Below, piece by piece: positions 14,886-23,259 of a stretch of DNA of 33,009 nucleotides. Origin of the DNA: Hyphomicrobiales bacterium. Its GTDB lineage: Bacteria; Pseudomonadota; Alphaproteobacteria; Rhizobiales; Rhizobiaceae. The stretch covers positions 1 through 33,009 of the forward strand of contig NVRK02000057.1 of assembly GCA_002400845.2 (NCBI GenBank). Reading direction: 5' to 3'. The notes below the pieces were generated by a model that had not been told where the DNA came from, searched no databases, and saw only the letters and a list, made by a program, of their open reading frames with translations. How positions within the stretch are numbered: the stretch's first letter is position 1; every line of letters starts with the position of its first letter. A program made the position numbers and the translations under genes.

Positions 14886-15982
14886 TGAATTTTAAAATAG
14901 CAAATATCTGTTTTTTAGGCGTATTGGCATTTTCTAGTTGTTTCGTTCAATCTGCTAACTCAAAGCTTTCAAAACAAAAAATTGAAGGTGTATTAAAGGC
15001 AAGCGTAGAAAATATTGTGCGTCCAAGGCTGAATGAATTTAAAGAAAAAGCAATATATTTAAATGAAGCCATGCAAGCACTTTGTGAAACACCAAATGAA
15101 GAAAATTTAAAAGCTTCGCGTGACGAATTTAAAAAGCTTGCCATAGCTTGGGGGGGTATTGAGCATTTTAGAAGTGGCCCAATTAAAGAGCAAAACCGTT
15201 TAGAGCGCGTATTGTTTTATCCTGATCGTAAAAGCACTGGTTTAAAGCAAGTTCAAAGAAGGCTTGTCAAAAAAGACGCGACATTAACGGAACTAAAATC
15301 ACTACAATCTAAAAGTGTTGCTGTTCAAGGTTTAGGCGCGATCGAGTTTTTATTATTCGGTACAGGTTCTAATGATCTAGTTTCTACTTCAGCAGATTTT
15401 AGATGCAAGTTTGCGAAAACAGCATCAGCCAATGTAGAGGCAATTTCGAGTGAGTTGCAGGGCAGTTGGCAGGCAGGAAGTGATTTTTCTAAGCGCTGGA
15501 TGCAGGCTGGTAATTCGGGTTCTATATTTGCAAATGAACAAGAAGCGATTAATGAATTGTTGGGTGTGTTGGTTCATGGACTTGAAGTATTTCGCGATAT
15601 TCGCATAGGCGGGTTCTTGAAAAAAGAAGCAAAATATGATCGTCCAAAATCTGCTTTATTGTGGCGCTCTCAATCTACATTGCCAGTATTGAAAGCAAAT
15701 TTTAAAATGTTTGAAGGGGTGATGGAAGAAGGTGGTTTATATTCTTTGGTGGAAGAGGATTTAAACGGAACTGTTAATTCACTTCGCTTTGAGTTCAAGC
15801 AAATAAAAAACACACTTAATTCGATTAGTCCACCCATTGCTGATGCGCTTGGAAATGAAAAACAACGCGCAAAACTACACTATATAAAAAATACATTAGG
15901 CTATTTGATTGAGCGTATTGATGGTGAGTTTGCATTGATGTTGGGCCTTAGTTCGGGCTTTTCATTTTCAGACGGTGACTAG
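14885..15982 (+). CDS. Second imelysin family protein, lacking the motif histidine
   Basis: This 365-aa exported protein has a hydrophobic signal (residues 5-24; SSC at 17-19 is only a weak lipobox, so type I cleavage after QSA is equally likely). The position of GxHxxE reads GLGAIE (149-154), followed by FLLFG: the glutamate is kept but the histidine is glycine. Translation is coupled to the di-haem gene by a one-base overlap; AAGG lies about 10 nt upstream. Paired imelysins flanking a di-haem protein suggest that the two bind different partners or metals. Confidence 0.85.
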   Translation: MNFKIANICFLGVLAFSSCFVQSANSKLSKQKIEGVLKASVENIVRPRLNEFKEKAIYLNEAMQALCETPNEENLKASRDEFKKLAIAWGGIEHFRSGPIKEQNRLERVLFYPDRKSTGLKQVQRRLVKKDATLTELKSLQSKSVAVQGLGAIEFLLFGTGSNDLVSTSADFRCKFAKTASANVEAISSELQGSWQAGSDFSKRWMQAGNSGSIFANEQEAINELLGVLVHGLEVFRDIRIGGFLKKEAKYDRPKSALLWRSQSTLPVLKANFKMFEGVMEEGGLYSLVEEDLNGTVNSLRFEFKQIKNTLNSISPPIADALGNEKQRAKLHYIKNTLGYLIERIDGEFALMLGLSSGFSFSDGD

Positions 15983-15985
15983 TCA

Positions 15986-17098
15986 ATGAGCAAACTTTTC
16001 ATTAATTTATTTCCAATGGATAGACGCTTATTTATGTTGGGTGCAGGCAGTCTTTTTCTGTCATCTTTAAATGCGCTTGGTGAAGATTTAGTCTTAGGCT
16101 CAGAAACAATTTTTGCTTCTTGCGTAAAAAAATCAGATGGCAGTTTTGGTGCAGTTTTATTAGATGAAAATTATAAGCTGATAAAGGATATTATATTGCC
16201 GCAACGTGGGCATGATATCGTTTTTGATAGGCTTGGGGAAATAGCCGTAATTTTTTCTAGAAGACCAGGAAATATTGCTACGATTATAGCTACTCAAAAT
16301 AATGCCAAACCAATAATCATTACCGCACCTGAAGGTCGTCATTTTTATGGGCATGGGGTTTTTTCTTGGACAAATAAATTGTTATTTGCCAGTGAAAATG
16401 ATTATGAAAATGGCGTTGGCAAAATTGGTATTTATGATGCCACAGACAAATTCAATCGCATTGGTGAATTTGATAGTTTTGGTATCGGGCCGCATGAAAT
16501 TATTATATTGTCTGATGGTATAACTTTAGCAGTGGCAAATGGCGGTATTGAAACACATCCTGAATTTGGGCGCGCAAAGCTCAATCTTGCAACAATGCGA
16601 TCTTCAATTTCTTTTATAAATACACAAGATGGACGATTGATCGAACAACATGTGTTGCCTGAAAATGTGCAAAAATTATCCATAAGGCATATGGTTTCTA
16701 ACGATGAAAAAAGTGTTGTGTTTGGTGGGCAATATCAAGGCTCTGCCAACAAAGTTGTTGCATTGATGGGAAATTGCATAATGGGTGAGGGGCTGAAATT
16801 TTGGAACTTAGAGCCTAAGCTGGTGAAGCAATTTTCAAACTATACGGGCTCGCTTGCTATCAGTGATGACCTGCAAACTGTAGCTGTTTCATCGACAAAA
16901 GGTGGCATTGTTGGCGTATTTGAAGCCGCTAATGGCAGGTTGAAAAACAAAATATTAAAGCCGCACATAAATGGGTTAGCACCTCTTGCACAAAGTTTTA
17001 TAGCAAGTTCAGAAGAGGGTACTTTAGTTGACTTGAAAACAGGTAACTCAAAACGCCATTTTGACTTTTCTTTTGATAATCATATGGTAACGATTTAA
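15986..17098 (+). CDS. DUF1513 family exported protein, predicted beta-propeller
   Basis: This 370-aa protein begins with a twin-arginine-like signal (MDRRLFMLGAGSLFLSS, residues 11-27), suggesting Tat export. The body contains repeated beta-strand blades with phrases such as GHDIVFDRLGEIAVIFSRRPG, YGHGVFSW, GIGPHEI and the C-terminal DNHMV. This is the DUF1513 pattern, which usually follows imelysin genes. Its biochemical role is not known. It begins 4 bp after the second imelysin gene. An ATG at 16016 would keep the signal but lacks a ribosome site. No clear terminator was seen in the 181 bp before the convergent rbsK. Confidence 0.85.
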   Translation: MSKLFINLFPMDRRLFMLGAGSLFLSSLNALGEDLVLGSETIFASCVKKSDGSFGAVLLDENYKLIKDIILPQRGHDIVFDRLGEIAVIFSRRPGNIATIIATQNNAKPIIITAPEGRHFYGHGVFSWTNKLLFASENDYENGVGKIGIYDATDKFNRIGEFDSFGIGPHEIIILSDGITLAVANGGIETHPEFGRAKLNLATMRSSISFINTQDGRLIEQHVLPENVQKLSIRHMVSNDEKSVVFGGQYQGSANKVVALMGNCIMGEGLKFWNLEPKLVKQFSNYTGSLAISDDLQTVAVSSTKGGIVGVFEAANGRLKNKILKPHINGLAPLAQSFIASSEEGTLVDLKTGNSKRHFDFSFDNHMVTI

Positions 17099-17279
17099 AT
17101 TATAAATCAAGAAACCAAACCATTTTTAGTGATGAATATCCGATCATTTGGTCAATAATATACCGTCCTCACAACGTGGTATTTCCATCATGTGCTTTGT
17201 ATTCGCATATGAATGTTTACGACAATACGGCGTTTTGGATGTTTTCTGCTGTGCAGTCATTACATTATTAGTATAAAAT

Positions 17280-18158
17280 CTAGTGGCTAGTTTTTTGTGC
17301 GCCAAAATGTGTGCAAGCTTTGCCGCCTTCTTCAACTGCCTTTTTAAGGGCTAAGTGGGTGGGTATATTCATTGCGATATTTGCCGCAAATGTTCCGCAA
17401 AATGCATCGCCAGCACCAGTGGTATCAACAACATTTATAGTTGTAGAAGGTTCGTGTAGTGTGTCTTGCTTGGAAACAAACATAGCGCCCTTTTTTCCAA
17501 GTGTTACGATTAATCTAGTGTCAGTAATTTGTGCGAGTGCCGTTGCTCGTTTAAGCGGAGTATCTTCTTCTATTTCAAACCCGTTTGCGACAATTTCAAG
17601 TTCTGTTTCATTGACGATTAGATAGTCAATGTTTTGAAGTTGCTTGAGGGTAATCTTGTGGGCTGGCGCTGCATTATGAATGACGGTTGCGCCAGCTTGT
17701 TTTGCCAAATTATGAGCGGAAAAGGTTTGGATTATAAGAAGTTCGTTTTGAGTGAGAAGAACATCATTATCAGTGATATTGATTGCGTCTAGTTGTTTTG
17801 TGCAGACAGCGTGGTTTGCGCCAGGTGTGACGATGATTGTATTTTCGCCAGCTTTATCAACTGCAATTAATGCTACGCCTGTTGTGGTGTCGTTGATATG
17901 GCTGACACCAGCGATGTTTAATTTTGAATTGGCTAAATTAGCGAGTGCTGATATTGAAAAAGTATCTTTGCCGACTGCGCCAACCATATAGGATTTTACT
18001 TGGTTGCAGTAAGAGGCGGCTAAGGATTGGTTTGCCCCTTTGCCACCAGCCAGCATTTTAAAGTTTGAGCCTGATACAGTTTCGCCAGACGTTGGGTGCT
18101 TGTCAACGAGTGTGACTAAATCTAAATTTATTGAGCCGAAGATGATAACTTTATTCAT
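17280..18158 (-). CDS. rbsK: Ribokinase (PfkB family)
   Basis: This 292-aa sugar kinase phosphorylates ribose at O5. It has the ribokinase opening GSINLDLV (8-15), GGKGANQ (38-44) and the catalytic DTTGAGD (245-251, base D251). It is the last gene of the minus-strand frc arm and overlaps frcK by 4 bp (ATGA). Its presence fits the S. meliloti Frc system, which also takes up ribose, though another ketose or pentose cannot be excluded. Confidence 0.85.
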   Translation of the reverse strand: MNKVIIFGSINLDLVTLVDKHPTSGETVSGSNFKMLAGGKGANQSLAASYCNQVKSYMVGAVGKDTFSISALANLANSKLNIAGVSHINDTTTGVALIAVDKAGENTIIVTPGANHAVCTKQLDAINITDNDVLLTQNELLIIQTFSAHNLAKQAGATVIHNAAPAHKITLKQLQNIDYLIVNETELEIVANGFEIEEDTPLKRATALAQITDTRLIVTLGKKGAMFVSKQDTLHEPSTTINVVDTTGAGDAFCGTFAANIAMNIPTHLALKKAVEEGGKACTHFGAQKTSH

Positions 18159-18787
18159 GAACTTATTTCTTCATATGTGTGATCCACATAGGCAGAATTA
18201 GCTAGCACAGATTTAGCGTTTGGAATGTCGTTTGAGTAGGCTTTGGTTTTTGCATTTTCTAATGAAAACCCTTGTTCTAGCCACCGATCAATTAAGCGTT
18301 TTTCAAGGATTTCGGTTTTGGGCAATATGAAAATTGGTAAGTCAAAAAAGCCCATTAATACATTCCAAGGCGCTTCTTCTAAGAACAAGTAATTGCCCTC
18401 AACGATTACAATTTTGTTTTCACCCGTAATCATCTTTCCATTATCGACCACTTTATCTTTTGTGCGATTAAATTCTGGAATCTTTATGTTCTCATCTTCG
18501 GAATAGATTTTTTCGATTAATGCAATAAACCCATCAGCATCAAAAGTTTGCGATGCGCCTTTGCGCTCGCGTAAATTAAGGTCATCTAGAATTTTATTGT
18601 CTAAATGAAACCCGTCCATGGGAACGATATTTGGAACTGAGTTTTTATCTTTTGCGGCAATTGTGGTGCTAAGTTTTTCTGCAATTGTCGATTTTCCAGA
18701 GGCTGGTGGGCCTGCAATGGCAACTATAAATCTAGATGAGCCCGCAGCGCTTTTTATGATTAACTCTGCGAGCTCATTTATTGTCAT
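18155..18787 (-). CDS. frcK: FrcK-like P-loop kinase of the Frc transport locus
   Basis: This 210-aa P-loop NTPase has Walker A GPPASGKST (26-34) and a uridine kinase/pantothenate kinase-like fold pattern (MDGFHLDN, IVEGNYLFLEEAPW, DRWLEQG). It corresponds to FrcK, a kinase of unclear substrate encoded in the rhizobial frcBCAK operon. It overlaps frcA by 4 bp upstream and rbsK by 4 bp downstream, indicating translational coupling. Confidence 0.8.
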   Translation of the reverse strand: MTINELAELIIKSAAGSSRFIVAIAGPPASGKSTIAEKLSTTIAAKDKNSVPNIVPMDGFHLDNKILDDLNLRERKGASQTFDADGFIALIEKIYSEDENIKIPEFNRTKDKVVDNGKMITGENKIVIVEGNYLFLEEAPWNVLMGFFDLPIFILPKTEILEKRLIDRWLEQGFSLENAKTKAYSNDIPNAKSVLANSAYVDHTYEEISS

Positions 18788-19566
18788 GCTTCTAATAATT
18801 CCTTAGGTGGCTCTTTCGCGCCAGTCATAAAGGCAACAGCATCAGACATAGAATATTCTTTAGGATCGATAACGCATAAGCGCTTACCTAATCTATGAAT
18901 GTGGATGCGATCACATACTTCAAACACATGTGGCATATTGTGTGAGATAAGTACAATAGGCATGCCCTTAGACTTAACATCAAGGATGAGTTCCAATACA
19001 CGGCGTGACTCTTTAACGCCCAATGCTGCGGTTGGCTCATCCATGATTACAACCTTTGAGCCAAATGCTGCGGCACGCGCAACAGCAACACCTTGGCGTT
19101 GTCCGCCAGAAAGTGTTTCGACAGGTTGGTTGATGTTTTGGATTGTAAGCAGGCCAAGTTCAGATAATTTGTTTCGTGCAAAATCATCCATTTTTTTATG
19201 GTCGAGTTTGCGAAACACACTGCCCATAATGCCAGATTTTCTAATTTCTCTACCCAAAAACATATTGTCAGAAATAGAAAGAGCAGGCGAAAGTGCAAGG
19301 TTTTGATACACGGTTTCGATGCCAGCGTTTCTGGCATCTTCTGGTGTACGGAAATTAATTTCCTTCCCTTCAAGTTCAATCGTACCATGGTCAGGAATTA
19401 CGGCGCCAGAAACAGCTTTAATTAAGGTAGATTTACCTGCGCCATTGTCTCCAATTACACCCAATACTTCGTCTTGGTATAGATCAAAGTCTGCACCATT
19501 CATGGCAACGACTGTACCATAGCGCTTCATCAATCCACGGGCTTTTAATAAAGGTTGCTTACTCAT
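18784..19566 (-). CDS. frcA: Sugar ABC transporter ATP-binding protein FrcA
   Basis: This 260-aa single-domain ABC ATPase has Walker A GDNGAGKST (39-47), signature LSGGQRQ (152-158) and Walker B VVIMDEP (172-178). It has the CUT2-type feature of only one ATPase domain, as in FrcA rather than RbsA/XylG double-domain proteins. An upstream in-frame ATG at 19641 would lie deep inside frcC and adds unrelated residues. The ATG at 19566 overlaps the frcC stop by 4 bp and gives the expected MSKQPLLKARGL start. Confidence 0.92.
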   Translation of the reverse strand: MSKQPLLKARGLMKRYGTVVAMNGADFDLYQDEVLGVIGDNGAGKSTLIKAVSGAVIPDHGTIELEGKEINFRTPEDARNAGIETVYQNLALSPALSISDNMFLGREIRKSGIMGSVFRKLDHKKMDDFARNKLSELGLLTIQNINQPVETLSGGQRQGVAVARAAAFGSKVVIMDEPTAALGVKESRRVLELILDVKSKGMPIVLISHNMPHVFEVCDRIHIHRLGKRLCVIDPKEYSMSDAVAFMTGAKEPPKELLEA

Positions 19567-20642
19567 TGTGTTGCCCTCCGTAGCCATTGGTCTAATGCAA
19601 CAGCAACAATTACTAGATTTCCTGCGGCAAACATTTGCCAATAGTCATCAACGCCAGCCAATGAAAGGCCCGTGTTGAATACACCAACAATAATGGCACC
19701 TAGAACTGAACCAGGTATTGAACCACGACCACCAAAAAGTGACGTTCCGCCGATTACCACAGCAGTGATACTGCCAAGGTTTACTGTATCAAAAGAAATT
19801 GGAGATACTGAACCAACGCGGCCAATAGATACCCAAGCACCAAATCCACATATTAAGCCAGCCACGACATAAACTGAAACTAGGGTGCGTTTTGATTTGA
19901 TACCAGACAACATTGCTGCTTCTGGGTCATCGCCAATTGCATGTACATGGCGGCCCCAAGCTGTGTGTTGTAAAATATACCAAAATAATACGGCTAATAA
20001 AATAAGTGCAATACTGCCAAAGGTTAGGGTTGCGCCAAAGCCTTGAAGACCATTGCCGAACCAAAGTAGTTCTGGCGCATTTGCTTCGATGTCCGCATTG
20101 CGAACGGATTCTGAACCAGAGTACCAAAGCTTCAAGGCTGTGAATACACTTAAGGTTCCAAGGGTAACAATAAAGGGTGGTAACTTGACATAGGCCACCA
20201 AAACTCCATTTATCCAACCCATAAGGCCGCCAACTGCCATACCAATTGCAATGGCAATAGGCATTGGAACACCATCGTGAACCGCTAGGTTACCCATAAC
20301 CAAAGCAGATACAACAAGAATAGCCGCTACCGAAAGGTCGATGCCAGCTGTTAGAATTATTAAGGTTTGAGCGATTGCAACAATACCAATAACGGTTACT
20401 TGTTGAAGCACTAAGGATAAAACTCCGGGTGTCAAAAATCTAGGTGCGATTGAACCAAACACAAGGACACTTACGAGCAATACCATTGCAGGTATGAGTG
20501 TTGGGTACGCACGCAGATAGCCTCGCGCAATGGAGATAAATGTATTGTCGTCTTTTTCAAAGCTTGCAACTGCATCATCAGCGTCGACTAATTTAGATTC
20601 AAAATCTGAGATGGTTTTCGTTGGGGTCTTCTGATTGCTCAT
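19563..20642 (-). CDS. frcC: Sugar ABC transporter permease FrcC
   Basis: This 359-aa CUT2 (RbsC-like) permease has about 10 membrane segments after a polar N-terminal extension of roughly 45 residues, typical of FrcC. Key segments are TAGIDLSVAAILVVSALVMG, NGVLVAYVKLPPFIVTLGTL and FGGRGSIPGSVLGAIIVG. It forms the membrane channel with FrcA and receives sugar from FrcB. The gene is separated from frcB by 129 bp holding a GC-rich hairpin, which may lower its expression relative to frcB. Confidence 0.92.
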   Translation of the reverse strand: MSNQKTPTKTISDFESKLVDADDAVASFEKDDNTFISIARGYLRAYPTLIPAMVLLVSVLVFGSIAPRFLTPGVLSLVLQQVTVIGIVAIAQTLIILTAGIDLSVAAILVVSALVMGNLAVHDGVPMPIAIAIGMAVGGLMGWINGVLVAYVKLPPFIVTLGTLSVFTALKLWYSGSESVRNADIEANAPELLWFGNGLQGFGATLTFGSIALILLAVLFWYILQHTAWGRHVHAIGDDPEAAMLSGIKSKRTLVSVYVVAGLICGFGAWVSIGRVGSVSPISFDTVNLGSITAVVIGGTSLFGGRGSIPGSVLGAIIVGVFNTGLSLAGVDDYWQMFAAGNLVIVAVALDQWLRRATQ

Positions 20643-20691
20643 AGCGCATCATTTCCCTTTTATGTTTCAGTGGTGGGTACTCAACTACAAA

Positions 20692-20711
20692 GGGCGGCTC
20701 TAGTGCCGCCC
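20692..20711 (-). terminator. Strong hairpin between frcB and frcC
   Basis: GGGCGGC (20692-20698) and GCCGCCC (20705-20711) form a perfect 7-bp GC-rich stem with a 6-nt loop; on the minus strand it is followed by TTTG. Such structures between a binding-protein gene and its permease commonly shield the upstream mRNA or end most transcripts. Confidence 0.6.
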
Positions 20712-20771
20712 AATGTATTTAAAGAATGTACTTTAATTGTGTATTGTCAATGTTGACACTTAGGAGTGGGA

Positions 20772-21791
20772 TTAGCCCCAGCAAAGATCAGTGCCCTTTG
20801 CACTATCAACAGAAGGAACTCCGTCAGCTGGTGAATCTGTTACTAGATTTACACCCGTGTTGAAGAATGTAAGACCGTCAGAAGCCGTTGGCTTAGTGCC
20901 ATCTTTTGCAAAAGCAGCAATTGCTTCGACGCCTTTTGAAGCCATCAATAGTGGGTATTGCTGTGATGTAGCACCGATGATGCCAGACTTAACACTTGCA
21001 ATGCCTGGGCAACCGCCATCTACAGAAACGATAAGAACGTCTTTTTCTTTGCCAGCTTTTTTAAGCGCTTGGTAAGCACCTTCAGCAGCAGGTTCGTTAA
21101 TTGTGTAAACAACATTCATGCCTGGCTCTTTAGCCAAAAGGTTTTCAACTGATGTTACGCCACCTTCTGGGTTTGCACCTGAAGATTCGTGACCAATAAC
21201 GCGAGGATCGGTTTCTGAACCCATCACCTTAAGGTTAGGAACCTCAATGCCAAAACCAACTAGGAAGCCAGTGTCGCGTGCAACGTCAACAGAGATGTTA
21301 TCTTTGTTAATGTCTAGCATGCCGATTTTTGCGTCTTTAGCTGCATCGCCAAGTTTAGCTTTTGCCCATTTACCGATTAGTAGGCCAGCTTCAAAATTGT
21401 CTGTTGCAAACGTCATGTCTTGCGCTTCAGGATCTGCCAATGGCGTATCAAGTGCGATAACAATAATGCCAGCTTTACGTGCTTTTTTCAAAGCAGGGCC
21501 AACTGAATCGTTTGAAGGTGTGATTAGAATGCCTTTAACGCCAGCAGCAACACAGTTTTCAACTGCTGTGATTTGTGGACCCGCATCGCCATCTACTTTA
21601 CCAGCGTAAGATTGTAATGAAATTCCCATTTCTTTGGCTTTTGCTACAGCGCCTTCTTTCATTTTAACGAAGAAAGGGTTGGTGTTGTTTTTTGTAATCA
21701 AACAAGCGCCAACGTCAGCGAATGCGCCTGTTGCAGATATTGCGGTAAAAGCTAGTGCAGCAATACCAGATTTAATTAGTGAATTTTTCAT
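20772..21791 (-). CDS. frcB: Sugar ABC transporter substrate-binding protein FrcB
   Basis: This 339-aa periplasmic binding protein of the ribose/galactose family has a signal peptide (MKNSLIKSGIAALAFTAI..., cleavage after AFA at about residue 25). The mature start VGACLITKNNTNPFFVKMKEG and the segments VSVDGGCPG and GATSQQYPLLMA fit FrcB. In Sinorhizobium meliloti FrcB binds fructose, mannose and ribose. GGGAGAAA precedes the ATG. It is the first gene of the minus-strand arm and divergent from frcR. Confidence 0.92.
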   Translation of the reverse strand: MKNSLIKSGIAALAFTAISATGAFADVGACLITKNNTNPFFVKMKEGAVAKAKEMGISLQSYAGKVDGDAGPQITAVENCVAAGVKGILITPSNDSVGPALKKARKAGIIVIALDTPLADPEAQDMTFATDNFEAGLLIGKWAKAKLGDAAKDAKIGMLDINKDNISVDVARDTGFLVGFGIEVPNLKVMGSETDPRVIGHESSGANPEGGVTSVENLLAKEPGMNVVYTINEPAAEGAYQALKKAGKEKDVLIVSVDGGCPGIASVKSGIIGATSQQYPLLMASKGVEAIAAFAKDGTKPTASDGLTFFNTGVNLVTDSPADGVPSVDSAKGTDLCWG

Positions 21792-21820
21792 GTCGATTTC
21801 TCCCGAAAATCTAAATGTAG

Positions 21821-21838
21821 GCTGAAATTATTTTCAGC
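21821..21838 (-). promoter_or_regulatory. Inverted repeat in the frcB leader
   Basis: GCTGAAA (21821-21827) and TTTCAGC (21832-21838) form a 7-bp inverted repeat with a 4-nt loop, 30 nt upstream of the frcB ATG on the minus strand. It would form a small hairpin in the 5' UTR or could be a second protein-binding site. It does not share the sequence of the larger operator. Confidence 0.4.
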
Positions 21839-21924
21839 TGATTTTGTACGTCGTGAATTTTAACTAAGAGGAAAGTCAATTCGGGTGACGTTATCTCAAA
21901 CTGACACCTAAAAGTTGGGCTGTC

Positions 21925-21953
21925 AATTAATAAATCAGATTGATTTATTAATT
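21925..21953. promoter_or_regulatory. Perfect 13-3-13 inverted repeat, probable FrcR operator
   Basis: AATTAATAAATCA (21925-21937), spacer GAT, then TGATTTATTAATT (21941-21953): a perfect 29-bp dyad in the frcB-frcR intergenic region. It touches TTGACA on the minus strand (21926-21921, toward frcB). It also overlaps TTGATT (21940-21945) on the plus strand, which has TATTGT 16 nt downstream and leads to frcR. The AT-rich arms resemble operators of ROK regulators such as NagC and Mlc. The position suggests FrcR represses both arms. Confidence 0.65.
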
Positions 21954-22050
21954 ATGATGTGTATTGTATCGAAAATGGACCGCATTCTATTTGTATAGTT
22001 ATGGCATTAGAGCCTAAAATTGGAACTAGTGTAGGGGTGAGTAGGCTATA

Positions 22051-23259
22051 ATGTATAATAGATTAGATAAGGTTGTTGATACGAGCGGTGGCGCAAATCA
22101 AATTAAAGTTCGCGCATATAATGAGCGGCTTGTGCTTTCTTTAGTTAGGCGACATGGAAATCTTCCAAAATCAGAAATTGCACGCAAAACGGGGCTGTCT
22201 GCCCAAACTGCTTCTGTTATTATGCGTTCACTAGAAAGCGAAGGTCTTTTACTGCGTGGCACTCCGCAACGTGGTAAAGTTGGTCAGCCATCTGTGCCGA
22301 TGTCACTTAACCCTGAGGGTGTGTTTTCTATTGGTCTGAAAATTGGTAGAAGAAGCGCTGAGCTTATATTGGTAGATTTTTTGGGGGATCGCCAAAAGGC
22401 CATTCATAAAAATTATCACTATCCGTTGCCGCACGAAATATTGGAATTTGCTAGGAGTGGACTGGAAGAGTTGTTCGCTAGCTTAAAGCCTGAGCAAGAA
22501 AAAAATGTTGCAGGCATTGGCATATCACTTCCTTTTGAATTGTGGAATTGGGCAGAAAAAGTTGGTGCGCCAAAAGGCGAAATGGATTTGTGGAAAGATT
22601 ATGATTTTGCAAATGAATTTAAAGCCATTACAGATCTTCCAATTTTTATTCAAAATGATGCAACGTCTGCCTGTGGTGCAGAATTAATCTTTGGGCGTGG
22701 TTCTGAATTTTCAGATTTTGTGTATTTCTTTATCGGCACATTCATTGGCGGCGGTATTGTTCTAAACCATTCAATATACTCGGGTAGAACTGGTACAGCT
22801 GGCGCAATAGGACCGATGCCTGCATTGGAGAAAAATGGGGACGTTACTCAACTTATCGACCTTGCTTCAATCTATCAGTTGGAAAACCGTCTAAAGGAAA
22901 AAGACATTGATCCTTCCCCACTTTGGTTAAACCAAAATGAATGGTTAGGTTTTGAAGAAGAGTTAGAGAGTTGGATTGGAACAACAGCGCGCCATCTTGC
23001 AATTGCCATTGCATCTTGCTGTTCTGTAATTGATTTTGAAGCTATAATTATTGATGGTGGCTTTCCATTTAATGTTAGGGAAGCCATAGTGAATAAAACC
23101 AAAGCAGAATTTGAAAAACTTGATCTGCAAGGTATTATTGAGCCAGTAATATTAGAAGGCGTTGTTGGTAGTGCCGCACGCGCTTTGGGTGGTGCAAGCT
23201 TGCCGTTGTTCAATCGATATCTATTAGATCAAAACATTCTGTTTAAAGAAATGTCTTAA
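22051..23259 (+). CDS. frcR: ROK family transcriptional regulator (FrcR-type)
   Basis: This 402-aa protein has an N-terminal winged helix (helix-turn-helix about 38-62: LPKSEIARKTGLSAQTASVI) and a C-terminal ROK sugar-kinase-like domain with FIGTFIGGGIVLN and QNDATSACGAELIFG. The usual ROK zinc motif CxCGxxGCxE is absent. It is divergent from frcBCAK and directly joined to the isomerase gene (no gap), so it probably controls both arms and itself. The name follows the S. meliloti locus by position. Confidence 0.85.
   Translation: MYNRLDKVVDTSGGANQIKVRAYNERLVLSLVRRHGNLPKSEIARKTGLSAQTASVIMRSLESEGLLLRGTPQRGKVGQPSVPMSLNPEGVFSIGLKIGRRSAELILVDFLGDRQKAIHKNYHYPLPHEILEFARSGLEELFASLKPEQEKNVAGIGISLPFELWNWAEKVGAPKGEMDLWKDYDFANEFKAITDLPIFIQNDATSACGAELIFGRGSEFSDFVYFFIGTFIGGGIVLNHSIYSGRTGTAGAIGPMPALEKNGDVTQLIDLASIYQLENRLKEKDIDPSPLWLNQNEWLGFEEELESWIGTTARHLAIAIASCCSVIDFEAIIIDGGFPFNVREAIVNKTKAEFEKLDLQGIIEPVILEGVVGSAARALGGASLPLFNRYLLDQNILFKEMS

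Noticed and set aside
17144..17335. 63-codon minus-strand frame after the DUF1513 gene
   Set aside because: It overlaps the end of rbsK out of frame, has no supported start and has no recognisable content.
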